DNA of 64,000 bases, taken from NCBI RefSeq assembly GCF_036030735.1, contig NZ_CP107928.1, positions 6,696,001 through 6,760,000 on the forward strand, given 5' to 3'. The position numbers were made by a program, and so were the translations under genes. Numbering within the stretch: position 1 is the first letter of the stretch; each line of letters begins with the position of its first letter. This document shows, piece after piece, positions 18,764 to 26,640 of this stretch. A model generated the notes under the pieces. That model did no database searches, was not told the origin of the DNA, and saw nothing but the letters and a program-made list of their open reading frames with translations. Source of the DNA: Streptomyces sp. NBC_00425. GTDB taxonomy: Bacteria; Actinomycetota; Actinomycetes; Streptomycetales; Streptomycetaceae.

Positions 18764-19681
18764 TCAGCGCCCGAAGGACGTCAGCAGCGCCGCGAGCTGC
18801 CCGAGCGGCTCCGGGCCGACGACGCGCAGGACGACGGTGTCCGCGCCGCAGGCGTGCAGGGCCCGGACGTCGTCGGCGGCCTGGGCGGGCGTGCCGGAGA
18901 CGGTGAACACCTCGTCCTGCGGGCGGCCGAGCCAGGCGCCGTGGCCCTCGGTGTGCGGGTGCAGGGTGCGCGCGACGGCGTCGGCGTCGTCGCCCACGCA
19001 GGCGAACGACAGCACGGTCAGGGTGTGTTCGGGGCCGGCGCCGCCCTTGGCGGTCAGGGTCCGGGTGTTCTCCAGGTCGCCCGGCCCGTGTCCCTCGGCG
19101 ATCAGGACGCCGTCCGCGACCCGTCCGGCCAGTTCCAGGGAGCGGGGCCGGACCACGCCCGCGATCACCGGCGGCACGTCGGCGGGCGGATGCACCAACG
19201 TGATGCCGTCCAGGCGCACTTCACGGCCGTCCAGCTCGACCCGCTCACCGCGCAGCAGCGCGCGCACGGAGGTGATCGTCTCCTCCAGCAGGGCCAGCGG
19301 CGACCGGGGCGCGACGCCGGCCGACTCCATCCACTCCCGCACCCCGTGTCCGACCCCGGCGACCAGCCGTCCGGGGAAAACGCGGGCCAGCGTGGCCAGT
19401 TCCATGGCCAGCAATGCCGGACTGCGCAGCGGGGCGGGGGCGATGCCGATGCCGACCCGGATGTGTGCGGTCGCTCCCAGTGCCACGGCCGCCGCCGACA
19501 CGCCGCCGTTCCACCCGAGGTCCTCGACCACCCACAGGTCGTCCACGCCGAGCGCCTCGGCCTCCCGCGCGAACCCGGGCAGTCCCTCGGGCGCCCAGTC
19601 CCGGTCGTACATGACGCCGATCCGCACGCGGGACGCGTTCGCCGCGTTCGCCGTGTCAGGCACGTTCGTCGTGTTCGTCAT
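18764..19681 (-). CDS. LLM-class flavin/F420-dependent oxidoreductase
   Basis: 305 residues from ATG 19681. The TIM-barrel pattern of luciferase-like monooxygenases is clear: IGVMYDRDWAPEGLPGFAREAEALGVDDLWVVED, ATAHIRVGIGIAPAPLRSPALLAMELATLARVFPGRLVAGVGHG, and PPVIAGVVRPRSLELAGRVADGVLIAE. In actinomycetes most such proteins use F420, but the cofactor is not decided here. The N-terminal ~18 residues (TNTTNVPDTANAANAS) are low complexity. The gene follows the GH5 gene on the same strand but a strong terminator separates them. Confidence 0.85.
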   Translation of the reverse strand: MTNTTNVPDTANAANASRVRIGVMYDRDWAPEGLPGFAREAEALGVDDLWVVEDLGWNGGVSAAAVALGATAHIRVGIGIAPAPLRSPALLAMELATLARVFPGRLVAGVGHGVREWMESAGVAPRSPLALLEETITSVRALLRGERVELDGREVRLDGITLVHPPADVPPVIAGVVRPRSLELAGRVADGVLIAEGHGPGDLENTRTLTAKGGAGPEHTLTVLSFACVGDDADAVARTLHPHTEGHGAWLGRPQDEVFTVSGTPAQAADDVRALHACGADTVVLRVVGPEPLGQLAALLTSFGR

Positions 19682-19711
19682 GGATCGGAAACCTGCTTCC
19701 TGTCGGGTCAG

Positions 19712-19751
19712 CGGAGGCTCCGCCCGGACGAGAGCCGGGACGGAGCCTCCG
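19712..19751 (-). terminator. Terminator of the second GH5 gene
   Basis: CGGAGGCTCCGCCCGG (19712-19727) pairs with CCGGG-A-CGGAGCCTCCG (19735-19751), one bulged A and a 7-nt loop. It begins 28 bp after the GH5 stop on the minus strand. Confidence 0.82.
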
Positions 19752-19779
19752 AGGGCGGGGCGGTCGGGCCGGCCGGCGG

Positions 19780-20877
19780 TCAGCCCTTGACCGGCTTGCC
19801 GCGGCCCCAGGCCCACGCGAGGCGGTCGGCGCCGGACTGGTTGGTGGTGGCCAGCCAGGGTCGGGCGGCGGGGCCGACGAGGGTCTGCACCGAGTAGATG
19901 TCGTCGGTGCGCAGGCCCGGCCAGTACACCGAGCCCATCTTCAGCTCGCGGAAGGTGTCGGTGACGGCCTGGATGAAGTTGACGAAGTTGTCGTCCGGCG
20001 TCTTCACGTCGTAGTTGAGACCGGTCGTCATCGGGGCGCCGAACTCGTCCGCGACGGTACGGCCCGCGCAGTCGCCGATGCGCACCTTCAGGTCGGCCAC
20101 CCACTGGTCGTAGGTCGCGTAGTCCTTCCAGAACCCGTAGTGGTGCAGGGAGAGGTACGTGCCCTTCAGTCGCGGGTCGGCGCAGACCGTGGTGACGTGG
20201 TCGTTGTAGCCGGCGCCGCTGACGAACACGCGGTCGCGCGGCACCTTGGAGTACGTCGACAGCCACTTCGCCGCGATGTCGGCCCACTGGGCGTCGGTGT
20301 AGCCGTGCGGCTCGTTCATCGGCTCGAAGTAGACGCGACTGTCGTTCCTGTAGGCCTTGACGACGGTGTTCCACATCGGCCAGTAGGCGGCCTCGTCGTC
20401 GATGAAGCCGTCCTTCCGGGCGCCCGTGCCCTCCCAGTAGGAGACGATGACCTTGAAGCCCTGGTCGGAGGCCGCGTCGATGACTCCGCGGTACGACTTC
20501 CAGTACGCGCCGTTGACCGTGTACGGGTTGATCGGCAGTCGCACGGTGTTCGCGCCGAGGTTCGCGCGGAACGCCGCGATGATCCGGCTCGCCTTGGCAT
20601 AGGTCTGCCGGTAGCTGTCCGTGGTCTTCAGGCCGGACAGCTGGAGGTGGTCGTCGGCGAAGTTGTCGCGCGGGTCGGCCCAGTTCACGCCCTTGAACTG
20701 GGTCGTGCCGGCGGTCGGCCGGGGAGCCTGGTGCGCCGGTGAGGCGGCAGACGTGGGGGAGGCGGAGGCCGGGCTGCCGACCAGGGTCGCGCCCGCGACG
20801 GCGGCGACGGCGACCGAGGCGAAGGCGGCGCGCAGGCGGGGGGATACGGAGGACGCTGTGGTGGGGGACTTGCGCAT
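19780..20877 (-). CDS. Secreted GH5 glycoside hydrolase, paralogue of the enzyme at 9374
   Basis: 365 residues with AAAGGG upstream. Signal peptide about 1-40 (hydrophobic core VAVAAVAGATLVG, ending SASA). The GH5 barrel covers about 58-350: [48 protein letters not shown] (acid/base Glu) and TVADEFGAPMTTGLNYD (nucleophile Glu). It shares most of these blocks with the GH5-ricin protein but has no lectin domain, and it carries an extra Cys pair (TTVCADP, RIGDCAG). Two TTACGTAA operators lie just upstream, so it is probably controlled by the same LacI regulator. Substrate unknown. Confidence 0.82.
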   Translation of the reverse strand: MRKSPTTASSVSPRLRAAFASVAVAAVAGATLVGSPASASPTSAASPAHQAPRPTAGTTQFKGVNWADPRDNFADDHLQLSGLKTTDSYRQTYAKASRIIAAFRANLGANTVRLPINPYTVNGAYWKSYRGVIDAASDQGFKVIVSYWEGTGARKDGFIDDEAAYWPMWNTVVKAYRNDSRVYFEPMNEPHGYTDAQWADIAAKWLSTYSKVPRDRVFVSGAGYNDHVTTVCADPRLKGTYLSLHHYGFWKDYATYDQWVADLKVRIGDCAGRTVADEFGAPMTTGLNYDVKTPDDNFVNFIQAVTDTFRELKMGSVYWPGLRTDDIYSVQTLVGPAARPWLATTNQSGADRLAWAWGRGKPVKG

Positions 20878-20896
20878 CTACGTGCCCTTTCAGGAC

Positions 20897-20914
20897 GATG
20901 TTTACGTAACCATC
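20897..20914. promoter_or_regulatory. LacI-type operator, GH5-proximal
   Basis: GATGTTTACGTAACCATC is an 18-bp palindrome with one mismatched pair. It lies 19 bp upstream of the GH5 start codon, so bound repressor would block initiation. Confidence 0.7.
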
Positions 20915-20963
20915 GAGCTTCGCGGTGACCCGCGGCACCCCCGAGGCGGCCCTGCGGTGGCGG

Positions 20964-20979
20964 ATGTTTACGTAAACAT
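20964..20979. promoter_or_regulatory. LacI-type operator, GH5-distal
   Basis: ATGTTTACGTAAACAT is a perfect 16-bp palindrome. Its centre is 66 bp from that of the proximal site, roughly six helical turns, which would suit looping by a tetrameric or paired LacI protein. Confidence 0.72.
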
Positions 20980-21160
20980 GGCGGCGCCGGAATCGTGGCA
21001 CCCGGCCAGGTGATCGTCAAGGTTTCGCACAGGTGACGCCGGTGAAGCCGAGGTGCTCACGTGCCTGCCGGTGCGTTCCGGTGCGATCCGGTGCGTTCCT
21101 GAACCTGCCCTTGCGTTCCCGTGTCTGCCGGTGCGTTCCCGTGCCCGCCGTTGTGTTCCC

Positions 21161-21277
21161 GTGCCTGCCCGTGCCCGCGGTGCGGGTTCGTGCGGGTCCG
21201 TGCCTGCCCGTGCCCGCGGTGCGGGTCCGCGCGGGTCCGTGCCTGCCCGTGCCCGCGGTGCGGGTCCGCGCGGGTCC
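21161..21277. repeat. 39-bp tandem repeat, three copies
   Basis: Units begin at 21161, 21200 and 21239 with GTGCCTGCCCGTGCCCGCGG. Units two and three are identical; unit one differs at two bases. Looser related repeats extend back to about 21060. Confidence 0.85.
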
Positions 21278-21338
21278 GTGCCGGCCCGGTCCTCCGGCGG
21301 CCCGCTCCCGTCGGGCGCGGGACCGCCCCGGGTGTCGC

Positions 21339-22376
21339 TCAGGCGCCCAGCGGGTTCAGGGTCAGCGGTTCGATCTTGCCCTCCAGCATCGCTCCCAGGC
21401 CCTGGGCGGCGCAGATGTCGGGGCGTTCGGCGATGTGCACCGGCATCCCGGTGGCCTGGCGCAGCATCTGGTCGAAGCCCGGAAGCAGGGCTGAGCCGCC
21501 GACCATCATGATCCCGCGGTCGGCGAGGTCGGCGACCAGGTCGGGCGGGCACTCCCGCAGCACTCTGCCGATGCCGTCCAGGACGGCGGTCAGCGGGGTC
21601 TCGATGGCGTCGCGGACGGCCGCGGTGTCGACCTGCACAGAACGGGCGAGGCCGGTCGCGACGTCCCGTCCGTGGATCTCGGTGGACGCGGGCCCCTGCG
21701 CGGTGAGGCCGTTGCCGGAGAGGGCGAGCTGCAGCGGCCGTACCGACTGGCTCGGCAGCATCAACTCGTGTTCGTGGCGCAGGTGTTGCACGATCGCGTG
21801 GTCCACCGCCTCGCCGCCGACCGGGATGCGTTCGGCGGTCACGATCGAGCCGAGGGAGAGGACGGCGACCTGCGTCGCGGCGGCCCCGCACACCATGATC
21901 ATGGTGGCCTCCGGCCGCTCTACGGGCAGCCCGCAGCCCACGGCGGCCGCGATGAGGGTGTCGACGAGCTCCACGCGCCGGGCGCCGAGCCCCACCAGGG
22001 TCTCGATGGCGGCGCGCTGGGCGAGCGGGTCGGCGTCGTGCGGGGTGCACGCGGCCGCGCGCAGGAACGGCTTGCGGCGCAGCTGCCGGCGGATCTTGTC
22101 ACCGATGAGATGGCGCAGCATGCGCTGCGCCATCTCGATGTCGACGACCGTGCCGCCGGAGACCGGGCGCATCACGCGGATGTAGTGCGGGGTGCGCCCG
22201 GTCATCTTCTCGGCGAACTCGCCGACCGCGATCAGCGCGCCGGTGCGGGTGTTCACGGCGGCGGCGGACGGCTGGTCGACGACCAGCCCGGCCCCCTTCA
22301 CGTAGACCCGCGTCCGCGCCGCTCCCAGGTCGACGGCGAAGTGGCAGCGGCGCAGCTGCTCCAGACTGGCGGTCAT
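21339..22376 (-). CDS. mbl: MreB/Mbl-like bacterial actin
   Basis: 345 residues from ATG 22376 with GGAGGACC upstream. Actin-fold phosphate loops are visible: CHFAVDLGAARTRVYVKG (phosphate 1) and ATMIMVCGAAATQVAVLSLG (phosphate 2), and near the end DRGIMMVGGSALLPGFDQMLRQATGMPVHIAE (adenosine motif). MRPVSGGTVVDIEMAQRMLRHLI and RTPHYIRVMRPV match MreB. The first loop is GAARTRV where MreB has GTANTLV, and the phosphate 2 loop lacks the usual GGGT run, so nucleotide binding may be altered. Streptomycetes carry several MreB-like genes, one of them named mbl; the symbol is by resemblance. Confidence 0.82.
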   Translation of the reverse strand: MTASLEQLRRCHFAVDLGAARTRVYVKGAGLVVDQPSAAAVNTRTGALIAVGEFAEKMTGRTPHYIRVMRPVSGGTVVDIEMAQRMLRHLIGDKIRRQLRRKPFLRAAACTPHDADPLAQRAAIETLVGLGARRVELVDTLIAAAVGCGLPVERPEATMIMVCGAAATQVAVLSLGSIVTAERIPVGGEAVDHAIVQHLRHEHELMLPSQSVRPLQLALSGNGLTAQGPASTEIHGRDVATGLARSVQVDTAAVRDAIETPLTAVLDGIGRVLRECPPDLVADLADRGIMMVGGSALLPGFDQMLRQATGMPVHIAERPDICAAQGLGAMLEGKIEPLTLNPLGA

Positions 22377-22744
22377 GGCAGGTCCTCCCGAGAGCACAGA
22401 CCGTGGGGGCCGCCGGTCGGCAGGCCTCCCTACGCATCGTGCGCGGGTGGGAAGGAGGCCGCCCTTTCAGGTGGGCCGGGTGGGGCGCGGCTGAATGGGG
22501 GTTGTTCCGCCCACAGCGCGCGGTGAGGGGTGGTGAGGGGCCCCGCCTGTCGCCCCCGCACGCCGTCGGCCGGTCCGCGGTCCGCCCCCGGGCCCGCGCC
22601 CGTGCCCTGGAGCGTGCTGCCCCGTGCCCCGTGCCCTGTGCCTTGTACTCGCCCCGTGCCCCGTGCCCCGTGCCCCGTGCCCCGTGCCCCGTGCCCTGTG
22701 TTTGTCTTTCCCCGTGCCCCCGCCCCCTGCTCGTGACTGTTCGG
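22377..22744. other. 368-bp intergenic region with 7-bp repeats
   Basis: Nothing codes convincingly. 22620-22735 is dominated by CCCCGTG-type heptamers. The rest is ordinary GC-rich sequence upstream of mbl. Confidence 0.6.
22652..22700. repeat. 7-bp tandem repeat CCCCGTG, about seven copies
   Basis: Six exact CCCCGTG units run from 22652 to 22693, followed by one CCCTGTG. Broken copies flank it at 22620-22640 and 22710-22720. Confidence 0.88.
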
Positions 22745-24262
22745 TCAGGCGAAGATGCCCTGGCCCGGGACCAGGATGCCCCGCGGGTCGTAGGTGCACT
22801 TGGCCGACTGCAGGCCCGCCCACGCCGGCCCGAAGTGCGCCTGCCAGTCCGCGGGGGTGAGCGGGATGCTGCCGACGGGGTAGTGCGTGCCGCCGGCCGC
22901 GGCGACCCTGTCGTAGGCGGAGCGGTTGACGGCCAGGAGGCGGTCGACGGCTGCCGTGTCGTCCGGCGCGGCCGCGCTGAGGATGTCGAAGAGGTACGAC
23001 ACGTCGTCGTCCGAGGTGCGCAGCAGCGGGGTGGTGAGGCGCTCGCGCAGCAGGGGGTAGAAGAGGATGACGGCGCCGGGGCCGACGTCGGCAGGGGTGA
23101 GTCCGTCCAGCACCTGTGTGCCGAGGGCCGCGGCGGACGTGCCGGGGAGCATCAGGTTCAGCCAGGGGTGGGCGAACCCCCAGATGCCGGCCTCCTTCAT
23201 GGCGGCGACCACGGGGGTCAGCCGGTCGAGGAAGTCGAAGTAGGGCTGGTCGACGATCTGCACGGTGGCCGGGTCGTGTCGCAGGCCGCGCAGCAGGGCC
23301 GTGTCGTCGGGGGCGGGTCCGACCGGCGGGCCGTAGGCCACCGCTTCCAGGACGTGGACCGTGAACGCGCCGGAGGCGTCCGCGTGGACCTGGCCCTCGA
23401 CGTAGTCGAAGCGGCTCTCCCGGACGAGGACGCGCTGGTCGTCGAGGAAGGTCGCCAGGTCGCCGTAGGTCAGCTGGTAGCGGCGCACGGTCGTGGGCGC
23501 GGGCACCAGGCGCAGCGTGGCCTCCACGATGACGGCGCACTGGCCGAGGCCGGCCAGGACGGCGCGGAAGAGGTCGGGCCGCCGGGACGGGGAGCACCGC
23601 ACGAGTTCGCCCGCACCGGTGACGACCTGCAGTTCCGTCACGTTGTCGACCTGGGCGCCGACCCGGTGGGCCTGGCCGCCGAGGCCGCCCACGGACAGCG
23701 TGCCGCCGACGGAGAGCTCGAGGTAGTCGGTGAACACGGGCGGGGTCAGGCCCTGGGCGAGGGTGGCCCGGGCGACCGCGCTCCACTTTGCGCCCGCGCC
23801 CACGGTGACCGTCCGGGACGCCGTGTCCACGGAGCCGATGCCCGCGAGCGGCGCGGTCTCGATGACGAGGCCGCCCTGTGCCTGTGCCTGGCCGAACGGG
23901 GAGTGCCCCTGGCCGCGCGGCGCGACCGGCAGCCGGTGGTCGTTGCAGAAGCGGACCATGGCGACGACGTCGCGCACCGAGCCCGGGCGCAGGACCGCCG
24001 CCGGGCGGTGGTGCACGATGTGCCCGTAGTCGTCGGCGGCGCCGGCGAGCGAGGAGGCGTCCGTGAGGAGCGTTCCGTCCAGCCGGGGGACCTTGGCGAG
24101 GGCTGCGGACGTCGAGGACGCCGAAGACGCGGCCGCGGAGGCGGTCTCTGACTCGGCGGCGGTCGCGGCCCAGGAGCGGGACACGGTGTCGAAGGCGACC
24201 ACCGCCGCTCCGGTGACCGTGAGTCCGCGCAGAACGGTGCGTCGGGACGGTGTGCGAGACAT
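22745..24262 (-). CDS. Tat-exported FAD oxidase of the cytokinin dehydrogenase type
   Basis: 505 residues from ATG 24262 (MSRTPSRRTVLRGLTVTGAA), with AGGTGG 9 bp upstream; this opens a twin-arginine signal peptide of about 45 residues. The FAD_binding_4 domain (about 60-245) has VAPRGQGHSPFGQAQAQGG; the His in GHS is the covalent FAD attachment residue in this family. GGTLSVGGLGGQAHRVGAQVDNVTELQVV is the PCMH core. The C-terminus (HYPVGSIPLTPADWQAHFG, then KCTYDPRGILVPGQGIF) matches the cytokinin-binding domain of plant CKX and bacterial FasE-like enzymes. It would oxidise N6-side chains of cytokinins or related amines outside the membrane; substrate is inferred. Confidence 0.78.
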   Translation of the reverse strand: MSRTPSRRTVLRGLTVTGAAVVAFDTVSRSWAATAAESETASAAASSASSTSAALAKVPRLDGTLLTDASSLAGAADDYGHIVHHRPAAVLRPGSVRDVVAMVRFCNDHRLPVAPRGQGHSPFGQAQAQGGLVIETAPLAGIGSVDTASRTVTVGAGAKWSAVARATLAQGLTPPVFTDYLELSVGGTLSVGGLGGQAHRVGAQVDNVTELQVVTGAGELVRCSPSRRPDLFRAVLAGLGQCAVIVEATLRLVPAPTTVRRYQLTYGDLATFLDDQRVLVRESRFDYVEGQVHADASGAFTVHVLEAVAYGPPVGPAPDDTALLRGLRHDPATVQIVDQPYFDFLDRLTPVVAAMKEAGIWGFAHPWLNLMLPGTSAAALGTQVLDGLTPADVGPGAVILFYPLLRERLTTPLLRTSDDDVSYLFDILSAAAPDDTAAVDRLLAVNRSAYDRVAAAGGTHYPVGSIPLTPADWQAHFGPAWAGLQSAKCTYDPRGILVPGQGIFA

Positions 24263-24274
24263 GCGCGAGTCCAC

Positions 24275-24748
24275 CTCTCGATCTTCATGAAATCTTCAAA
24301 ACTCCGACAGCTTAAGGCAGTTCACCGCGTTTCAGTGGTCCGGCCGGATGTGCCCGGCGCTGGGTTCCGTGCGCCGTGCCCCGCCGCTGCAGGGCGTGCG
24401 CGCCCTCGCCGAAACCGACCGGGAAGCCGTGGACGACGAGCCCGCGGGGTCGGCACGGCTGGTGCGGTCAGTGCCCCGTGAGCCGGCTCGAGGACGGCGA
24501 GGTCGTCGAGGCCGGTCGCGCCGCCGCGTCGGCCGCCTCGGCCGTCACCCGGGCTGCCTCGGCCGTGACCCGGGCCGGACGGTCGTCGTGCCGGGCAGCT
24601 CGGTGAACGTCACCGGCAGCGCGTCCGGGGCGGCCCGTTCACGACATGGGCGCAGGTCGGCGCCTCGCGCGGGGTGACGGGAAAGCCCGTGCCGGCCACC
24701 CGGCCACCCGGCCGCCGCTCTTGCTCCCGTCGTGCCGTCCGGCGCTGT
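24275..24748. other. 474-bp region without a supported gene; possible decayed coding sequence
   Basis: 24275-24325 is AT-richer and is the promoter region of the FAD oxidase. From about 24390 to 24645 the plus strand shows GC3-biased codons in shifting frames (LAETDREAVDDEPAGSARLV; then LEDGEVVEAGRAAASAASAV; then RTVVVPGSSVNVTGSASG). This includes a 21-bp tandem duplication (24535-24576). It looks like a gene eroded by frameshifts, but I cannot name it. Confidence 0.35.
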
Positions 24749-25075
24749 TCAGGAGCCGGCGGAGGGCGACCAGGTCAGTTTCACGACGAGATGCCCCTCC
24801 GCCGTGCCCTTGGCGATGATCGCGCCCGTCTCCGCCGACAGCTTCACGCCGAACTCGATCTCGACGCCGTCGGGTTGCAGCGTCCCTTCCCGGAACACCC
24901 GCAGCGCGGACTCGGCGGCGGCGCGCACGCCCTCCAGGGCGCCCTCGAAGGTGCGGGCCGCCTGCACCGTCCCGTCGCCGCGGGCCACCAGCCGGGAACC
25001 GGACCGCCCCTCCGCGACCGCCTCCACGGCGACCACGGCGCCGTCGTCGGTTCTGAACTCCACCAGTCCGTCCAC
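24749..25075 (-). CDS. Small Trypco1-like (CU044_2847 family) protein
   Basis: 108 residues. MDGLVEFRTDDGAVVAVEAVAEG, then ARTFEGALEGVRAAAESALRVFREG, then PDGVEIEFGVKLSAETGAIIAKGTAEGHLVVKLTW, is the pattern of the trypsin-co-occurring domain 1 family: a beta-strand pair, a helix and a C-terminal strand pair with FGVKL. Relatives are often encoded beside trypsin-like proteases or conflict-system effectors; no such gene is adjacent here. Soluble, function unknown. It is followed upstream by a 7-bp repeat array and then by the carboxyltransferase gene. Confidence 0.72.
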   Translation of the reverse strand: MDGLVEFRTDDGAVVAVEAVAEGRSGSRLVARGDGTVQAARTFEGALEGVRAAAESALRVFREGTLQPDGVEIEFGVKLSAETGAIIAKGTAEGHLVVKLTWSPSAGS

Positions 25076-25103
25076 GTCTCCCCCGTAACCCCTTCTGCGC
25101 TCG

Positions 25104-25138
25104 GCGTGCCGCGTGCCGCGTGCCGCGTGTCGCGTTCC
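25104..25138. repeat. 7-bp tandem repeat GCGTGCC, five copies
   Basis: Three exact units (25104-25124) are followed by GCGTGTC and GCGTTCC. It lies between the Trypco1-like gene and the carboxyltransferase gene. Confidence 0.8.
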
Positions 25139-25182
25139 GCGCGGCCGTCACTCCCGTATCGCGGCTCTGCGCGTCTTCATTG

Positions 25183-26640
25183 TCACGGACGGTACGCGCG
25201 ACTGTCCTGCGTTCCGTGCGCCTGGTCGGTGCGGATCACCCCGAGCTCCGCCAAGTCCTGAGGCCTCAGGCGCAGTTGGTCGGCCGTCGCGTCCGCCTCC
25301 TGCGGGGGCCGCTTCAGGATCGCCGCCGCCGACTCCGGCGCGATGACGGAGAAATAGCTGTCCGGGGTCGCCCAGGTGCGTCCGGGCGCGGCCAGCGCCA
25401 GCGCGCCGCCGGAACCGCCCTCGCCGATCACCAGCGTGGTGAGCGGCGTGCGGGCGGTGGCGACCGCGCCGAACAGGTCCGCGATCGCCGCGCCGGCGCC
25501 CTGCCGCTCCGCCTCCGCGTCGTTGGCCGCGCCCGGCGTGTCCACCAGGGTCAGCACCGGGATGCCGAGCCGGCCGGCGAGCCGGATCAACCGCGCGGCC
25601 GTGCGGTAGCCGGCGGGCCGGGTCGCCGCTCCGGTCTGCGCCGCGTACGCGACCGTACGGCCCCGGTGCAGGCCGAAGCCGCACAGCATCCCCTCCGGGT
25701 CGACGCCGCCGCACCGGTCGCCGGAGATCGCGAGCCGGTCGGTGAAGTAGGCGTCCAAGTAGGCCTGCGCACGCGGTCGTTCCGGCGCACGGGCCCGCCG
25801 CACCGCGTCCCGGCCGGTACGCGGCAGATCCGTCGCCCCGAGAGCGCCCGGCACGGGGGCGGGCTCGACCGGGGCCCGGGTGCCGGGCGCGGCCCCGGGC
25901 GGCGCCGGGGCGTGTGCCGTCTCCTCCGGGCGGCTGTGCGCGTCGGCGCCTGCCGCCGAGGTCGTCCCGCGGGCCAGGAGGCGCAGCCAGCGGCCCAGGA
26001 CGTTCCGCAGCTCCGTCGCGGGCACCACCGCGTCCGCCGCCCCCGCCGTGAGCTGCGCCTCCGCCGTGTAGGCGGCCGGGTCGGCGTCCGGCGGCCGCAC
26101 CCGTGAGCCGGCGAAGCCGACCTGCGCGCCCGGCAGCGCCAGCACCACGTCGGCGCCCGCGCCCAGGGTGGCCCAGCCGCCGCCGGTCGTCGGATCCCGC
26201 AGGACCGCGATCTGCGCCAGCCCGGCCTCCCGGGTGAGCGCCGACTCGCGGGCCACGCGCTGGAGTTGGGTCAGGGCGAGCATGCCCTCCTGCATCCTGC
26301 TGCCGCCGGTGGCGACCAACGGCACGACCGGCAGCCGGTGTTCGCGGGCGTATGCGTACGCCGTGACCAGCCGGTCGCCGGTGCGCTCGCCCAGTGAGCC
26401 GCCGAGGAAGCCGAACTCGAAGGCGATCAGCACCGCCCGGACGCCCTCGACGTCGGCGACGCCGCAGACCACGGACTCCGACTCGCCGGTGCGCCGGGCG
26501 GCGCGCTCGCGCGAGGCGTCGTAGCCGGGCCAGCCGAGCGGTCCGTCCGGCGGGGACTCCCGCTCCACCTGCGGGAGTTCGTGGAACCCGTCGGCGACCA
26601 GGGCGATGAACTCCCGCGCGCTCGCTCGCTGCGCCGTCAT
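25183..26640 (-). CDS. Fused acyl-CoA carboxyltransferase (beta-alpha type)
   Basis: 485 residues. The N-terminal half is AccD-like (FEFGFLGGSLGERTGDRLVTAYAYAREHRLPVVPLVATGGSRMQEGM) and the C-terminal half is AccA-like (YLDAYFTDRLAISGDRCGGVDPEGMLCGFGLHRGRTVAYAAQTG, then PVLTLVDTPGAANDAEAERQGAGAAIADLFG and VIGEGGSGGALALA). An Ala/Pro-rich linker (about 225-270) joins them. No N-terminal zinc ribbon is present, unlike AccD. It overlaps matB by ATGA, so the two are translationally coupled. Carboxyltransfer to make malonyl-CoA, or decarboxylation of it, are both possible; no biotin carboxylase or carrier is nearby. Confidence 0.82.
   Translation of the reverse strand: MTAQRASAREFIALVADGFHELPQVERESPPDGPLGWPGYDASRERAARRTGESESVVCGVADVEGVRAVLIAFEFGFLGGSLGERTGDRLVTAYAYAREHRLPVVPLVATGGSRMQEGMLALTQLQRVARESALTREAGLAQIAVLRDPTTGGGWATLGAGADVVLALPGAQVGFAGSRVRPPDADPAAYTAEAQLTAGAADAVVPATELRNVLGRWLRLLARGTTSAAGADAHSRPEETAHAPAPPGAAPGTRAPVEPAPVPGALGATDLPRTGRDAVRRARAPERPRAQAYLDAYFTDRLAISGDRCGGVDPEGMLCGFGLHRGRTVAYAAQTGAATRPAGYRTAARLIRLAGRLGIPVLTLVDTPGAANDAEAERQGAGAAIADLFGAVATARTPLTTLVIGEGGSGGALALAAPGRTWATPDSYFSVIAPESAAAILKRPPQEADATADQLRLRPQDLAELGVIRTDQAHGTQDSRAYRP

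Larger units (their letters stand above)
20878..21338. other. 461-bp intergenic region with two operators and a 39-bp tandem repeat
   Basis: No gene is supported. 20878-21000 holds the GH5 promoter with two LacI-type sites. 21040-21300 is made of CGTGCC/GCGGTGCGGG-type repeats, of which 21161-21277 is a regular array. Confidence 0.6.

Noticed and set aside
21060..21300. Repeat array considered as CRISPR or iteron origin
   Set aside because: Units are directly adjacent without spacers, no cas or rep gene is near, and the sequence is GC-rich with no AT-rich unwinding region.
24287..24677. Short plus-strand frames of 64-109 codons after the FAD oxidase promoter
   Set aside because: Coding-like codons occur only in pieces across shifting frames with no start site or known domain, so no functional gene is called.
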